Of a DNA stretch of 64,000 nucleotides, positions 15,101 to 24,170 are shown in pieces (positions within the stretch are counted from its first letter, which is position 1; every line of letters starts with the position of its first letter). The notes beneath the pieces were generated by a model. It did not search any database. It was given only the letters and a program-made list of their open reading frames with translations, and was not told where the DNA came from. The translations under genes and the position numbers were made by a program. Source of the DNA: Ligula intestinalis (taxonomy: Eukaryota; Platyhelminthes; Cestoda; Diphyllobothriidea; Diphyllobothriidae); contig JAYGXS010000004.1 in NCBI GenBank assembly GCA_036362985.1, positions 39,221,626 to 39,285,625 on the forward strand, in the 5' to 3' direction.

Positions 15101-18100
15101 TACATAGGTAGGCGATTCGGCATGGTCTGGTCTTTGTTGGGTCGAGCCTTTTGGGTGCAAGTCATCAGATTCGGGGGATGGAGCAGTCCAATGTATCGAC
15201 CCTCCGCCTACACACACTTCTCTACACTCAGGTCCACACAGGCAACACTGACAGTTTATTCATTATGTCTTCTCGTAAATGTCAAGCATCCTCCTGCTGT
15301 CTAAGCGTTTCCTACGATTGGCTTCTGAAGAAATTCGAAAGCTCAGAACAATAAGAGAGCCGTTCTGGTCTTAGACCTGTCTTCTCTTTAACATGATCAA
15401 TAGGTTTGCAATTTACTGGATCGTGGACTAACAATAACTCATAGTCGGCTTCTTATTCTGCGTCTCGAGCAAATAGAAGGGGCTTATGTGATGTGGTCCC
15501 TATCATCAAAGTTAATATAAAGCAAATTACCCTTTGTTAGGATGTTCTCTTTTCTTCTTGGCGGTTGGTTCTGTGGACAATCCATGCCCCAAAATTTACT
15601 GACTTCACCTTGCACCGGTCCTGCACACGCCACAAAAGGCGTTTCTTCTGCTCTCTGCTAATGTCTCTGATGATGAATCCGCGACGGATCTCGATACGTC
15701 GGGCAAATAAAAGTATTGTCCCAGCGATCGATTCGTCTTCTTCTCAAACGGCGTAATCTCTAGGATGCTTGAGGAGGACTCCTTTTGTGCATATAATCAG
15801 GGTCGGATCCGATGGACTTAGGTAGCTGAATTATAAGCTCCAACTTATTGGAGTTGGCCTGCTTTCGGACTGACTATGCGAGCCAATTACTTCCTCATCA
15901 GCCATTCAGTGGTCTTAAACTTAGGAGACCCCTCGACGTGTTTTCACGTCGAGGGGTAGAATATTTTCGAGTATATGACCTGTTTAGGGGAGGACTCTCG
16001 CACTTAGTTTGTCTGTTTAAAAAATTGAAATTTTCATTTTCCTTTGCTTCTAGTTCCACCGGAATTCGAGCCACAACAGGACCCTCCGTCCCAGACGCTG
16101 GATGAAGGAGAATCAATTCTGCTTAGTTGTCGCATTCGACGTCGGGCCATTCCGGGAAGTCGCATCTACTGGGAAAAGGACGGCAGACCATTAGTGAACT
16201 ACGGAAAGGTACTTTTAGCGCCTTTTCCTACCAAGTTATGTCAGAAGTCTGCAGAAAATAACAAGGTATTCTATCGCGTCGCCGTAAAACCACGAAATTG
16301 GGTCGCTTTATGATCTGAAAAAATCTGTTGGTAGGAAATGGGAATAATACCTCCCGTGACACAGGTGGCCTTGCGCTAGGCTCCAGGGAGCGTAGGGTTT
16401 TTGATAGGCTTATGACATGGAATACGCATCCCCTCCCTTTTTAAAGTTAGTACAAGGCCACTTCTTTTATGCGTCATGGAGTACCGTATAATCATATCAC
16501 ATCACACAATTTTGTCTTAAACTATGCAGGGTTCAATGCAGGCGATTCTTGAAACATTTTGCTAACTACAGAGTTCTTTTTTACCAAATACTCTGTAGAA
16601 CTCTGTATTTAACTTTCGATTCCTGAATTTTATTATTTCTCCGTAGTCTGTTGTCAAGCGTTCGGTCAACAGCTTTTGGTTTATTTCATTGAAAACTGCT
16701 TCCTATTTTTAGTACTCTAAATTTAGCAGTTCGTGAAGAGGCCGGATGGGGACATCCGGGCAGCGTGAGTCATCTGCTGATTTATTCCCCCAACAAACGG
16801 TTTTTGTCAAATTCTCGAAATGCTTGGTGTGCGGGCAGGGTAGAAAGTCCGATCATCAACAGGGCTCTCTCGTATTCGCAGTCATCATGGTTTGATTTGT
16901 GCACTAGGACACGGCGAGTGTACAAAATAGTGGCAGATGAAAAACGTTTCCCTCCACTTATTGCCCTTGCTCATTTAAAATTAATCCCACAACAAGAGTT
17001 AGTAACGGTTCCTCGTTCAAGGAAATTCTTAGTGACAGCTGCACGGGCCCCGTAAGCATGTGCACTCCTATGTACGCGGCAGTGTCTGGCCATTTGGCTT
17101 TCCTGATGATTCTTATACTTTTACTTGCCTCATCCTAAAAGGATATCATTCTCGAGGGTGAGGGTGAACGTCTGAGGTTCCCGCGAGTGACCGTGGACCA
17201 CCAGGGCCTCTATCAATGCTTCGTCTTTACCGATGGCTATCCGAAGAAGTTCCCCGGTCAACCCCAGAAACTGGAAGTTCGAGGTGGGTGCGCAGGAGTT
17301 TGTTGCTCAGCTTCATTACCAAAGTCACGCGTTCGTTGCCGCATCATTGTCTCCCTTCACGATTCCTCCTCCTGCAGGTCGCCTCCAGTTTCTTCACCAG
17401 ATTCAAGAACACTTTCTCGAAACGAATGTTCAGGGCAAGCTGCCCTGCAAGGTTCGGGGCTACGGTGATCTCTCGGTGGACTGGTTCCGTAAACCCGACC
17501 CTAACAGTAACTCCCTCGAACCAATCCAGCCACCCAACCAGGTCGAACGTGGCGTGCTTACCTTCCACTTTGTACAGAAGCAAGATGAAGGAGAGTACGT
17601 TTGTCTCGCCCGATCTACCTACCGCAATGCACAGATAAATATGACCGTCAAGGTCATTGTTGGAGGTGAGGACCTTGAGATGAAGATTTTTGTGTTCGTT
17701 ATGACCCTAGTTAAAAATAATTAGAATCTTATTCTTTGACCAGACTGTCGTAGCGACTAGAGGAGAATGTCTGAGGCAAACTGAAAAGACAGAACAGTTG
17801 CCTGGGCCTGTGCACTAGGGCTTGTAATAGTAAATCCTATTGTGTTCACTGTTGAATCTCACCACGTAGCGCTGAGAAATCAGTACTTCAGAACTTAAAT
17901 GTATATCGAGAAAGGTGATAAGTGTATTTGAAGCACTTATCTGTGTACACCTTTTCATTGAATTAGAGGCTCTACCGACCAAACAGCAGCTGCGCGTCTT
18001 GCTGGCCGAGAGAGGAGATGATCAAGTTCACGTGGATATGCCATTTATAAAACAGTCCGACTGCAGGACAGGAAGGTTGCCAGCATCGGTGATCAATTAT

Positions 18101-21100
18101 TGATTGCGAGGGCATTAGGCCGCCACATCAAAGAAAAAGGACACCCCTATTTCAACCGTTAATCCGGTTGGATGGAGGAAGTCCAATCACCCTTGACGTT
18201 ACGTGCTAGCGCAGCACACGCTACTCGCACTGGGTACAAAACCTCTCATCCATATCAGAATATCATAACATCTGATGACATTGATAATTGTCGTTTTTTG
18301 TCTTCCTCAGAAATAAATTTCGACTTTGTAGTAGATCAATATATTTAGGGGTCTATGCACAGACTGATGTAAATATTTGGATCTAAGTCCATCCGCCACT
18401 GCGGACTAACCGCGTAATATTTACAAGTTGCCAGCAGGCATATAGAAAAATAACTTATGTAATTATTTATCATAATAGCAGCACTGGTTCTAGCTAAAAA
18501 ACCAAACACGTGTTTCGTCGATATTCTGCCGCTGTATGGCACAGCTGAAAGCACACAACGAATGCTGGGAGACCGAATTATTTAATGAACTTTTTTCAGC
18601 TGTGCCACACAACTGCAGAATATCTGCGAAACACGTGTCTAGGCTTTTAATTAGTGCCCTTTCTTCCAGTATTGTAACTAATTACATTGATAGTAGCAAG
18701 TTGTGTACCCTATCTAGCTTGAGAAAGTTCTGTAAGTTTTCCCTCGTAGCGATCAAAAAAGTCTAGGGCCAGGAGCAGTAGGTGGCTACCTGTAAGTATA
18801 GCTGTCCATGGTCCGTGTGTCCGTACCTCCTGTTTGCAGCAGAACTGATCAGATCAGGGAATGCTGCCTTCCCAGCAGGCTTTCTAAGGTTTTCTGTCAA
18901 TCCCCGGCTTTTCCAGCTATTCATCCTTATTCTTTGATGTACTCTAGAAAAACCAAAGATATACGATATCAGTTCCAACCAGACCATCCGCGAGGGCCAA
19001 AATCTTGTGCTGAACTGTAAGGCCTCCGGCGATCCGAAGCCGCAGATAAGTTGGATTGTCAAAAAACCGAGCCTCAAGTACCCGACAGTCTACTCGCCCC
19101 TAATTTCTGGTCCAGCCACATCAGAGATGCTGGAGAATGTGTTTGACGTTGCAGCTGCCGCCTCTACGGGCGGTTCCGGAGGCAGTGATGGTGGCAGCGA
19201 CGATGGCGTCCGAAGTGGTATGTCTGCGAACAATGGGAAACTGACACCCGCAGCGACACTAGCACGACTGGAGCCTCGCAATACCAAGGACGAGCGGGTC
19301 CAGGTCTTGTCAAATGGCAGTCTTGTTATTAATCAACCTCTTCTGATTGACGACGCGGAATATATATGCATTGCAGGCAATAAGCACGCCATTGAAACTC
19401 GACAAGGTGTGCATGTGCGTGTCCTGAGTAAGTCTTTTTTGCTATTTTTGCTTTCAACTTCTTATAAATCCACTTCTACACATTATCCATCACATCGCAA
19501 AAATAGTAAGTAAAGGAGTTTTGGAACTAATCCAGGTCTCTCGACATCAATATGCGTTTTTTTGCCTAATGATTCACTGATTCACTACGATAGACTACGT
19601 TTAGGGTCAAGGGTCTAGTTGAACTTACAGTTACTTCCTCTCTGAAATCAGATTACCTTTAAATTTTTGGTTTTTATTTCATAAAGGACTGATAGGTACG
19701 GCAGCCACACCCCCATGCACATTCTGCTAGTGGTTGAAACTATACGAAGGCAACTGACTTGCCTCAATAAAATGGGGATATTTCTGTTTGAAGCCTGGTT
19801 TGGTCATGGAAGATGAAACAATCGTGTCCGGGTGATATTTCGACCATCGGTTCTGACGAGGTCTACCGTTTGCCCCGCAGCAAGTCGATGGTGACATGCG
19901 CGGCATCTACTGTACTCTCCCCCCTCTCCCATATGGGCCCGTTGTCATTCTCAAGTCAAGCAGACCGGAGGCAAGAAATTGTTAGCTAGCTAGTGTATTC
20001 CCTTCCCGGACCCTAACCAATATTCGAGCTGGTCACTCGTCTGGTATGAGGAATGGTCTCAGTGGCTGACATAGCTAATGACCTGCTCCCTTAAACACCA
20101 ACATCAGGATTTCACAAAAAAAGGAAATAGCGGCTCAGATCTCACAGCATATGAATACATAGACGGAGAATTTATGTCAGGTCGGTTATTACACACATAA
20201 GGCAGCTTGCTGCATTCCTGACCTAGGCTCAGTGATGGAGCAAGATGAGTTTGACAAGAAATAGTGAAGTCGATTTCCCGGATATTCCTCACTTTATCTT
20301 GATTTGTAGAGCAGACACTGTTGTCCGTTTGGGGTGGTGATGGCGACGGTGGTGGTGGCTGCCCTCACGGAAGTATCTGGCACCATACTATTATGTATGA
20401 ATGCACTTTATCGCTTAATATGAAGTGTCATTCGTTAGGCCTCGTTATGCACACATTTTCCAGCCCGAACCCTGCCTTCTAGTTCTAAGTATTTGTTTAA
20501 TTTTATTTTTAGCCACTGAAGAATACGCCCAATATGAACTCGGGGATGAGAGTCTGAGTCCAAGTATGTTGAAGACAATCATAATTGTCGTGAACTGTGC
20601 AATCGCCTATCTGGGGCTTATATTTGGTCTGACAGTTTACTGTAGCCTTCGTCTGCTGAAGAATCGCAGGAATCGCGCTCAAAGTGGTAAGCCAACTGGT
20701 TAACTCAGTATTTCAGTTTTATCCCCGATTTTGCTTGAAGCAGTGCATCTATCCACAAACTTATTCGCTATTTATAGGCAAAACACCCGAATCAGGGCAG
20801 CTTATCTCTCAGGCTAGCGGACAGAATACTACTCAGGAAAACAACTGCGCCCTCCTGTTAAATGAAGATGTAATGAACACGGGTTCGAGGACAGCAACCG
20901 GATCTCCAAATGACACCAGTGCGACTGATATTGCCGTAGTGAAAAAGCTGGGCAGCGCTGCACAACAGCAGCCAGTCTATCACGGGACACAGAACTACTT
21001 TATGCCGGATGGTGGCCACCAGAACAACTTCTCACTGTCCACCGGTTACTCGACCAATGAGATCAAGGCACATCAGATGAGTAACCTCTACCCGAACCAC

Positions 21101-21418
21101 GGCGGCATCGGCTCTGTAAGCGTTGCCAGTACAACGACAGCGGAATCGAGTGGAAACAGTCGGTTAGTAGTGGCGCCACCACCAACGCCGTTAGACTCCA
21201 GGTCTCACTTAAGTGGACTCTCCTCGGGAAACTCGGCAAGCGCTTATTCCCGCTCCCTCATAAGTGGTGCCTCTAACAGCACAGGCCCTCCATTCCCTAC
21301 TGGTAACCCACAAGTTGCGCATCAAGTACAAGGTATTCCCGGTCTTCAAGGGGTGTCCGGTGCACACCCGCAATACCCGCAACCGACACCTGCTGAAATG
21401 ATGGCCTACACCCATTAA
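1..21418 (+). CDS. PTK7: PTK7/off-track-like receptor, kinase-less, 5' partial (12 exons)
   Basis: Cell-surface Ig-superfamily receptor; PTK7/otk proteins act in planar polarity, Wnt and semaphorin signalling as catalytically dead receptor kinases. Exons 1-143, 3798-3945, 6150-6295, 8155-8487, 9894-10056, 11150-11358, 16054-16208, 17142-17283, 17378-17665, 18948-19427, 20513-20686 and 20778-21418 all have GT-AG borders and join in phase into 1006 residues plus stop. Window residues: end of Ig1 1-47, Ig2 48-145, Ig3 146-256, Ig4 257-380, Ig5 381-479, Ig6 480-575, Ig7 576-735, transmembrane helix about 757-779, tail to 1006. Family call rests on remembered vertebrate PTK7: an Ig1-Ig2 linker of NVYW type, GDPKP and NGSLVI and YICIAGN in Ig7, and a helix with KTI, AY, GL and YC in the same order. 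No kinase motif follows the helix. The signal peptide and start of Ig1 lie left of the window. Another seven-Ig receptor is less likely. Confidence 0.82.
144..3797 (+). other. Intron with a GC-rich block
   Basis: Intron between the Ig1 and Ig2 exons. Bases about 1800-2840 are more GC- and CpG-rich than their surroundings, with short CAG and CCG runs near 2450-2560 and overlapping open frames on both strands that look compositional rather than coding. I recognise no gene or transposon in the rest. Confidence 0.5.
3798..3945 (+). CDS. PTK7: PTK7-like exon: Ig2 N-terminal half
   Basis: Starts after TATTTAG and completes a TGG codon with the preceding exon, giving the Ig1-Ig2 boundary tryptophan. 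Contains the B-strand cysteine in VELACRV and the C-strand tryptophan in ILWFHNG. Ends in a split codon before GTAAGT. Confidence 0.83.
3946..6149 (+). other. Intron, no recognisable content
   Basis: Intron within Ig2. I see no coding exon with in-phase splice sites and no named repeat. Confidence 0.5.
6150..6295 (+). CDS. PTK7: PTK7-like exon: Ig2 C-terminal half
   Basis: Preceded by a long T run and CAG, followed by GTAAGT. Carries the NGNLHV motif and the second Ig2 cysteine in FHCRV. Phase matches the exons on either side. Confidence 0.83.
6296..8154 (+). repeat. AT-rich intron with an interspersed AT-rich repeat copy
   Basis: Intron between Ig2 and Ig3. Bases about 7131-7262 resemble segments near 45306-45440 and 59625-59750 in order and spacing, including GGGATTATGCT-like and TAAGTATTC..TTTCTAA blocks. 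These look like old copies of one AT-rich family. The rest holds nothing I recognise. Confidence 0.45.
8155..8487 (+). CDS. PTK7: PTK7-like exon: Ig3
   Basis: A single exon coding for all of Ig3, with cysteines in IKLPCPH and FYTCEI and a C-strand tryptophan in TVWGF. Starts after CCCCAAAG and ends at ATGGCAG before GTGAGC, in phase with both neighbours. Confidence 0.82.
8488..9893 (+). other. AT-rich intron
   Basis: Intron between Ig3 and Ig4. Very AT-rich from about 8820 to 9600, similar in texture to other AT-rich repeat blocks of the window. No coding content seen. Confidence 0.45.
9894..10056 (+). CDS. PTK7: PTK7-like exon: Ig4 N-terminal half, no cysteine
   Basis: Starts after TTTAACAG and ends before GTAAGT. 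Proline-rich opening, then a strand-like stretch with ETLVLRYYP where an Ig B-strand would carry cysteine; none is present. NIS is a potential glycosylation sequon. Confidence 0.78.
10057..11149 (+). repeat. Intron with a fragment of the R1 interspersed repeat
   Basis: Intron within Ig4. Bases about 10515-10575 contain CACCGATCGGTTACGGGACT, also found with small changes near 46090 and inverted near 38335-38390 and 46195-46240, so they mark an interspersed element. A GGGTTAGGGTGC stretch near 10753 is telomere-like. Nothing else recognised. Confidence 0.5.
11150..11358 (+). CDS. PTK7: PTK7-like exon: Ig4 C-terminal half, no cysteine
   Basis: Begins after CTTATCTAG and completes LEWF, the C-strand tryptophan. 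The F-strand reads DSGSYELV where DSGxYxC is usual, so the second disulfide cysteine is replaced. Ends before GTGAGT in phase. Confidence 0.82.
13105..13290 (+). repeat. tRNA-derived SINE-like segment
   Basis: CTTAGCTCAATGGTTAGGGC fits a tRNA D-arm and A-box, and GGGTTTTGAACTCG is a degenerate T-arm and B-box at the right distance. The acceptor stem pairs poorly, so a functional tRNA is unlikely. The sequence downstream has no tRNA 3' end. Confidence 0.5.
13845..13925 (+). repeat. R2 interspersed repeat fragment
   Basis: GCAGACTTGCGCTGCATCTA and the following CCGCACTCTCTCC and GTGTCATGAC blocks match the central part of the copy at 44450-44790 in the same order. Only this portion is preserved. 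Confidence 0.6.
14340..14715. repeat. Inverted-repeat element with telomere-like core (R3 copy)
   Basis: Contains degenerate CCCTAA-like repeats (about 14490-14600), then CCTGGAATTTGACGAAGAG, TTGCGGGCGTTTCCC and GGGGGTCACACAAGTCATC. The same ordered blocks flank telomere-like tracts near 50350-50460 and 55500-55600. Confidence 0.6.
15661..15740 (+). ncRNA. Degenerate hammerhead-like motif at a Penelope-like terminus
   Basis: Bases 15667-15673 read CTGATGA, the hammerhead catalytic box. They are followed by a short stem II (ATCCG, loop CGA, CGGAT) and then GATACGTC, one change from the GAAACGTC of other copies. The AAATAAAAG and TCGTCTTCTTCTC that follow match the ends near 36880-36925. Family knowledge: many Penelope-like elements carry hammerhead ribozymes with a tiny palindromic stem III. 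This copy is probably inactive. Confidence 0.5.
15928..15957. repeat. Perfect 13-bp hairpin with TTTT loop
   Basis: ACCCCTCGACGTG (15928-15940) is exactly reverse-complementary to CACGTCGAGGGGT (15945-15957) with four T between. It lies about 100 bases before the acceptor of the Ig5 exon. Confidence 0.85.
16054..16208 (+). CDS. PTK7: PTK7-like exon: Ig5 N-terminal half
   Basis: Starts after TTGCTTCTAG; contains the B-strand cysteine in SILLSCRI and the tryptophan in IYWEKDGRPL. Ends on a whole codon before GTACTT, a weaker donor that agrees with the phase-0 acceptor of the next exon. Confidence 0.8.
16209..17141 (+). other. Intron, no recognisable element
   Basis: Intron within Ig5. An 11-bp inverted repeat (16567-16577 against 16597-16607, TACAGAGTTCT) is the only structure noted. 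Confidence 0.45.
17142..17283 (+). CDS. PTK7: PTK7-like exon: Ig5 C-terminal half
   Basis: Starts after CATCCTAAAAG in phase 0. Contains the F-strand DHQGLYQCFV with the second Ig5 cysteine. Ends before GTGGGT; only a 94-base intron separates it from the Ig6 exon. Confidence 0.82.
17378..17665 (+). CDS. PTK7: PTK7-like exon: Ig6
   Basis: Complete Ig6 in one exon after a CT-rich tract and CTGCAG. Cysteines lie in GKLPCKV and EGEYVCLA, the tryptophan in VDWFRK, and NMT is a potential glycosylation site. The opening (RLQF) matches the position of the PTK7 Ig5-Ig6 linker. Confidence 0.85.
17666..18947 (+). other. Intron containing a foldback repeat
   Basis: Intron between Ig6 and Ig7. Apart from the foldback element listed separately (core arms 18506-18550 and 18594-18638), no recognisable content. 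Confidence 0.5.
18420..18720. repeat. Foldback (inverted-repeat) element
   Basis: Arm 18506-18550 (ACACGTGTTTCGTCGATATT...) is nearly the reverse complement of 18594-18638 (...AATATCTGCGAAACACGTGT) with a 43-base loop. Weaker complementarity continues outward, with an ATGTAATTA block on both sides, to about 18420 and 18720. No open frame, so probably a non-autonomous element. Confidence 0.7.
18948..19427 (+). CDS. PTK7: PTK7-like exon: Ig7 with Gly/Ser-rich insertion
   Basis: Begins after ACTCTAG. B-strand LVLNCKASGDPKP and C-strand ISWIV are followed by about 60 extra residues (Ala run, then a Gly/Ser/Asp-rich stretch around 19150-19225) before the conserved VLSNGSLVI and AEYICIAGN. In PTK7 the tryptophan is only about 20 residues from the NGSL motif. 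NQT and NGS are sequons. Ends before GTAAGT. Confidence 0.85.
19428..20512 (+). repeat. Intron with a possible R2 repeat fragment
   Basis: Intron between Ig7 and the transmembrane exon. Bases about 19830-19980 share a GCGGCATCTACTGTACTCTC-type block and a GACCGGAGG block with R2 copies, at low similarity. No other content recognised. Confidence 0.4.
20513..20686 (+). CDS. PTK7: PTK7-like exon: juxtamembrane and transmembrane helix
   Basis: An acidic stalk is followed by a 23-residue hydrophobic helix running from TIIIVV to GLTVYC, then a basic stop-transfer (SLRLLKNRRNR). Spacing of KTI, AY, GL and YC matches PTK7. Donor GTAAGC. Confidence 0.87.
20778..21418 (+). CDS. PTK7: PTK7-like terminal exon: cytoplasmic tail without kinase
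   Basis: Follows a 91-base intron. Encodes 213 residues rich in Ser, Thr, Gly, Pro, Asn and Gln, ending in TAA at 21416-21418. No glycine loop, VAIK, HRDLAARN or DFG-like sequence is visible. APPPTPLDSR and the C-terminal PQYPQPTP are proline motifs that could recruit adaptor proteins, which is inference. Confidence 0.87.
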
Positions 21419-22530
21419 AACTGACGGAGCATACAGGGCATACACAGTAATTGAACTCTTCCTTTTTGCTATTTCTCAAACACAGTTCCAGCTGTTGCTT
21501 AGTTTCAGTCGTCTTTTGGTATTTTTCCTTTTAGGCTTGGCCCGCACGAACAGGGTTGCATAAGAGGGATAGAGGGTGTTTATGGACGTGCAGAGACGTC
21601 CTCTTGTCACAGTACACTGACCGCTGTGACGTCAATGTGGCGATCCCACCAAGTATTTCGTTTTTTGCCTGACTAACTCCCCTCCCACGACTTTGCCCTA
21701 TTTCAAACCTCCCCACGTTCTCTTGCAAAATAGGCCTGTCCTGAAAGGTCCCTAGCTACTGGGCAAACATTAGAAGTGAGAATTCTTGCCTCCCCTCCCA
21801 GTCACCCATCCCCCTAAGCGTCATACGTGAACGTTTGTGTACACTCCCGGAACCACTCGCTTTTCCTGTCATCAAGTGTCCATTTTTCAGTTTCGGATTC
21901 TTCCCACTCTGTTCAGCATTTGGTCATCCATTGGTAATGAATTGGTTACCAGGCTATCCGTCCTCAAGTTTTGATATCGGCATAACTTTTGGCGCAAAAA
22001 TCATGCGAACGACTTTGTGCTTGTCCTTCCTCGCCAGACTTTCAAACCAGTGTATCTGACAGAGTGCAATGATAGTCAAGGAACCAGCAAACACTTTACT
22101 CACAACAGAAACCCTTTTAAGAATTCATTTGAACATTTCCCATTACCAAAGCCGAACCCCATATATACACACATAATACCACCCAGTTATGGCTCTTTTG
22201 AAATCTCTAGGCTTGGAGATTGTTTTGGCCAGGCTGAAAAACGCTTCTCTTTCCCCCTCCGCACTTGCGTGCACATCATCGCATTCTTTCTTTATCGTTC
22301 TTTTATGAGTTTACGTTACTACTAAAATTTCCTCTTAGGCCGAGGAAGTGTGTCAATGGGCGTCTTGCAAAGTACTCTGCGTTATTTGTCCCAAAGTTAC
22401 CCTGATCCAGTGAACCTTTTAAGTTAATGTTGTCAAGATTGAAGTTGCAATGAGTGAGAGGGAGAGGAGTAAGGAGAAGGTTCTATCTTGAAGTGGTTTA
22501 CTTTAGCAAATAAACGGGAAACGGTTAGTG
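21419..22530 (+). other. Presumed 3' untranslated region of the PTK7-like gene
   Basis: No further exon or kinase-like frame after the stop. The first AATAAA on the plus strand that I find is at about 22509-22514, giving a 3' UTR near 1.1 kb. The exact cleavage site is unknown. Confidence 0.45.
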
Positions 22531-23638
22531 GCGTCACCGCAAATCCCGTCAATTGCCCGCTGGGTTACCGGCATTCGTTATTTACAAGAAAAACAGGCTG
22601 ATTTATCGATTCCTGGAAACCTGGTCTTTCTATGCGAACTTCACGACTTCAACACGAACCAAAGTAACCCAAGTTTCTTCCACGCGGTGTGGAATTCCTT
22701 TTTTTTCAAAACTGGTGGCATTTAAACTAATAGTTCTACCCATCATTCAGCATCGCAGCTTCTTTAAAGGTTTGCTGGAGTTGGTTTTCAATGTATTTCT
22801 AAGGTAAACTTCTATCAAACTGTGCATTTATTCCGTATGCTTCTGGTTGGATGAAGTACATTATCGGCAGTCCACAACACCGAACACAGGAATCTCCTGA
22901 CCTTTTATTTGGAAAAAGAACAAACTAATGCATAAGGTGGTACATGAAGGCTCTAGTTTTCAATAATTCAGTTCATACAACACTCACGTTTGGCTTATTG
23001 GAAGGAACCGAGTCTGGCCATAGGCAATTATAGTGAATCGGCCTTACATGAAATGTCAGTGGAATCTTTTCAAACGTATTATCTATTGAGAAAGAGTTTC
23101 TCAATGGCGTTGTAACATTCTTTATTGCATAAAATAATCTTAATATATTTCCGTCACTTCAGGATGCGGCTTTTGAATGAGCTTCCCGATAGCCGTCTAA
23201 AACGGAATTCTCCACGAATGACTACCTCTATAGCATGCAATTTTCCCCGATTTTCAAGGCTCTAAGAAATTCAAAGGTAGTTACTAGAAAACATGCATCA
23301 AAATATTCCTTCTATCATTGATTCGTCAGCAAATTATATTTTCTGATAATTTAGTGATTTAAAAGTGTGTCTTTCGGTGTTGCAGATATTCTCAATCCCC
23401 CAACTTAAACGCAGAGTTTCCAAACTCTAAGTTATATATTTTCCGTGTACGGCACATCTTAAGTGTATATATGCCCCAAAAAGAGGTGCTATAAACTCAT
23501 ATTTAAACAGTGAATAAAGCTCACAGAGCCCTGTTAAATGGAAAAATACCATGCCCTATAAATGGAAACTTCGCGGTCTTAAAAGATCGAAATTATGTAA
23601 CCACTTTCAGTTATTGAATTTGAAGTGGGTGCAATTTT
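22531..23638. other. Intergenic, unrecognised
   Basis: No convincing reading frame or named repeat. The part after about 23080 is AT-rich. Confidence 0.4.
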
Positions 23639-24170
23639 CTAATAAAAAACGAACAAGCAACAAACCAGAAGAATAAGAAGCAACCACTGGAGCAAGAGTT
23701 TATTGTCCTGACCTTTCGGATTCCGTCGGGACTCCTTAATCATAGGTGATGGTACAATATTCTGAGTCATACGCAGATAGGGGTGGAAAAATGCACAGAT
23801 TACAGGGTATTTATAGTTCGTAGCGTTCATCCATGTGCATACTGTAATTATCACTCCTGTAGCCACCACTTGGGTCTTAATTGGTGCGGTGATGGCTGGA
23901 CACTTCGTGTTTGACTCATTAATTGCCGCGATTCCCTTGTCTGTGTCGGATTCGGGCTTGCTAATTGCGCGATAATTACATATGCTCGCCATCGTCCGAG
24001 TTGTTGTTGGGCCCGGCCCTTCCGACGCGACGGATTCTTTTGCTCAGGTAATGTCTCAGTACACAGTAAGGAAACGCCAAATCATTGCGCCTGTAGATGG
24101 ACTGTGGACCTGAGAACAATGATTCGAGCAGCTCGCGACTCACGTGGTTGTTACCTCACCCTGTGGCAAG
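23639..24170 (-). mobile_element. Penelope-like element 3' fragment
   Basis: On the minus strand, 24170 to about 24010 encodes SRELLES, FSGPQSI and YCVLRHYLSKRI, matching the frame at 60313-60711. The following untranslated part matches the 60.6-60.9 kb copy block by block and ends with a stem, then GAAAGGTCAGG and a short tail near 23645. The frame is broken by stops, so it is a 5'-truncated dead copy. Penelope-like assignment is from memory of the C-terminal conserved region. Confidence 0.72.
23700..23746 (-). ncRNA. Degenerate hammerhead-like motif (Penelope-like terminus)
   Basis: Minus strand reads CTATGATTAAGG, then a stem with CCGACGG loop, then GAAAGGTCAGG. Compared with the copy at 36842-36882, one base of GAAACGTC is changed. 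Probably inactive. Confidence 0.45.

Larger units (their letters stand above)
11359..16053 (+). other. Large repeat-bearing intron
   Basis: Intron of about 4.7 kb between Ig4 and Ig5. It contains a tRNA-headed SINE-like segment (about 13105-13290), an R2 fragment (about 13845-13925), a telomere-like-core element (about 14340-14715), a Penelope-like terminus (about 15661-15740) and a perfect hairpin (15928-15957). The remainder is unrecognised. Confidence 0.55.
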
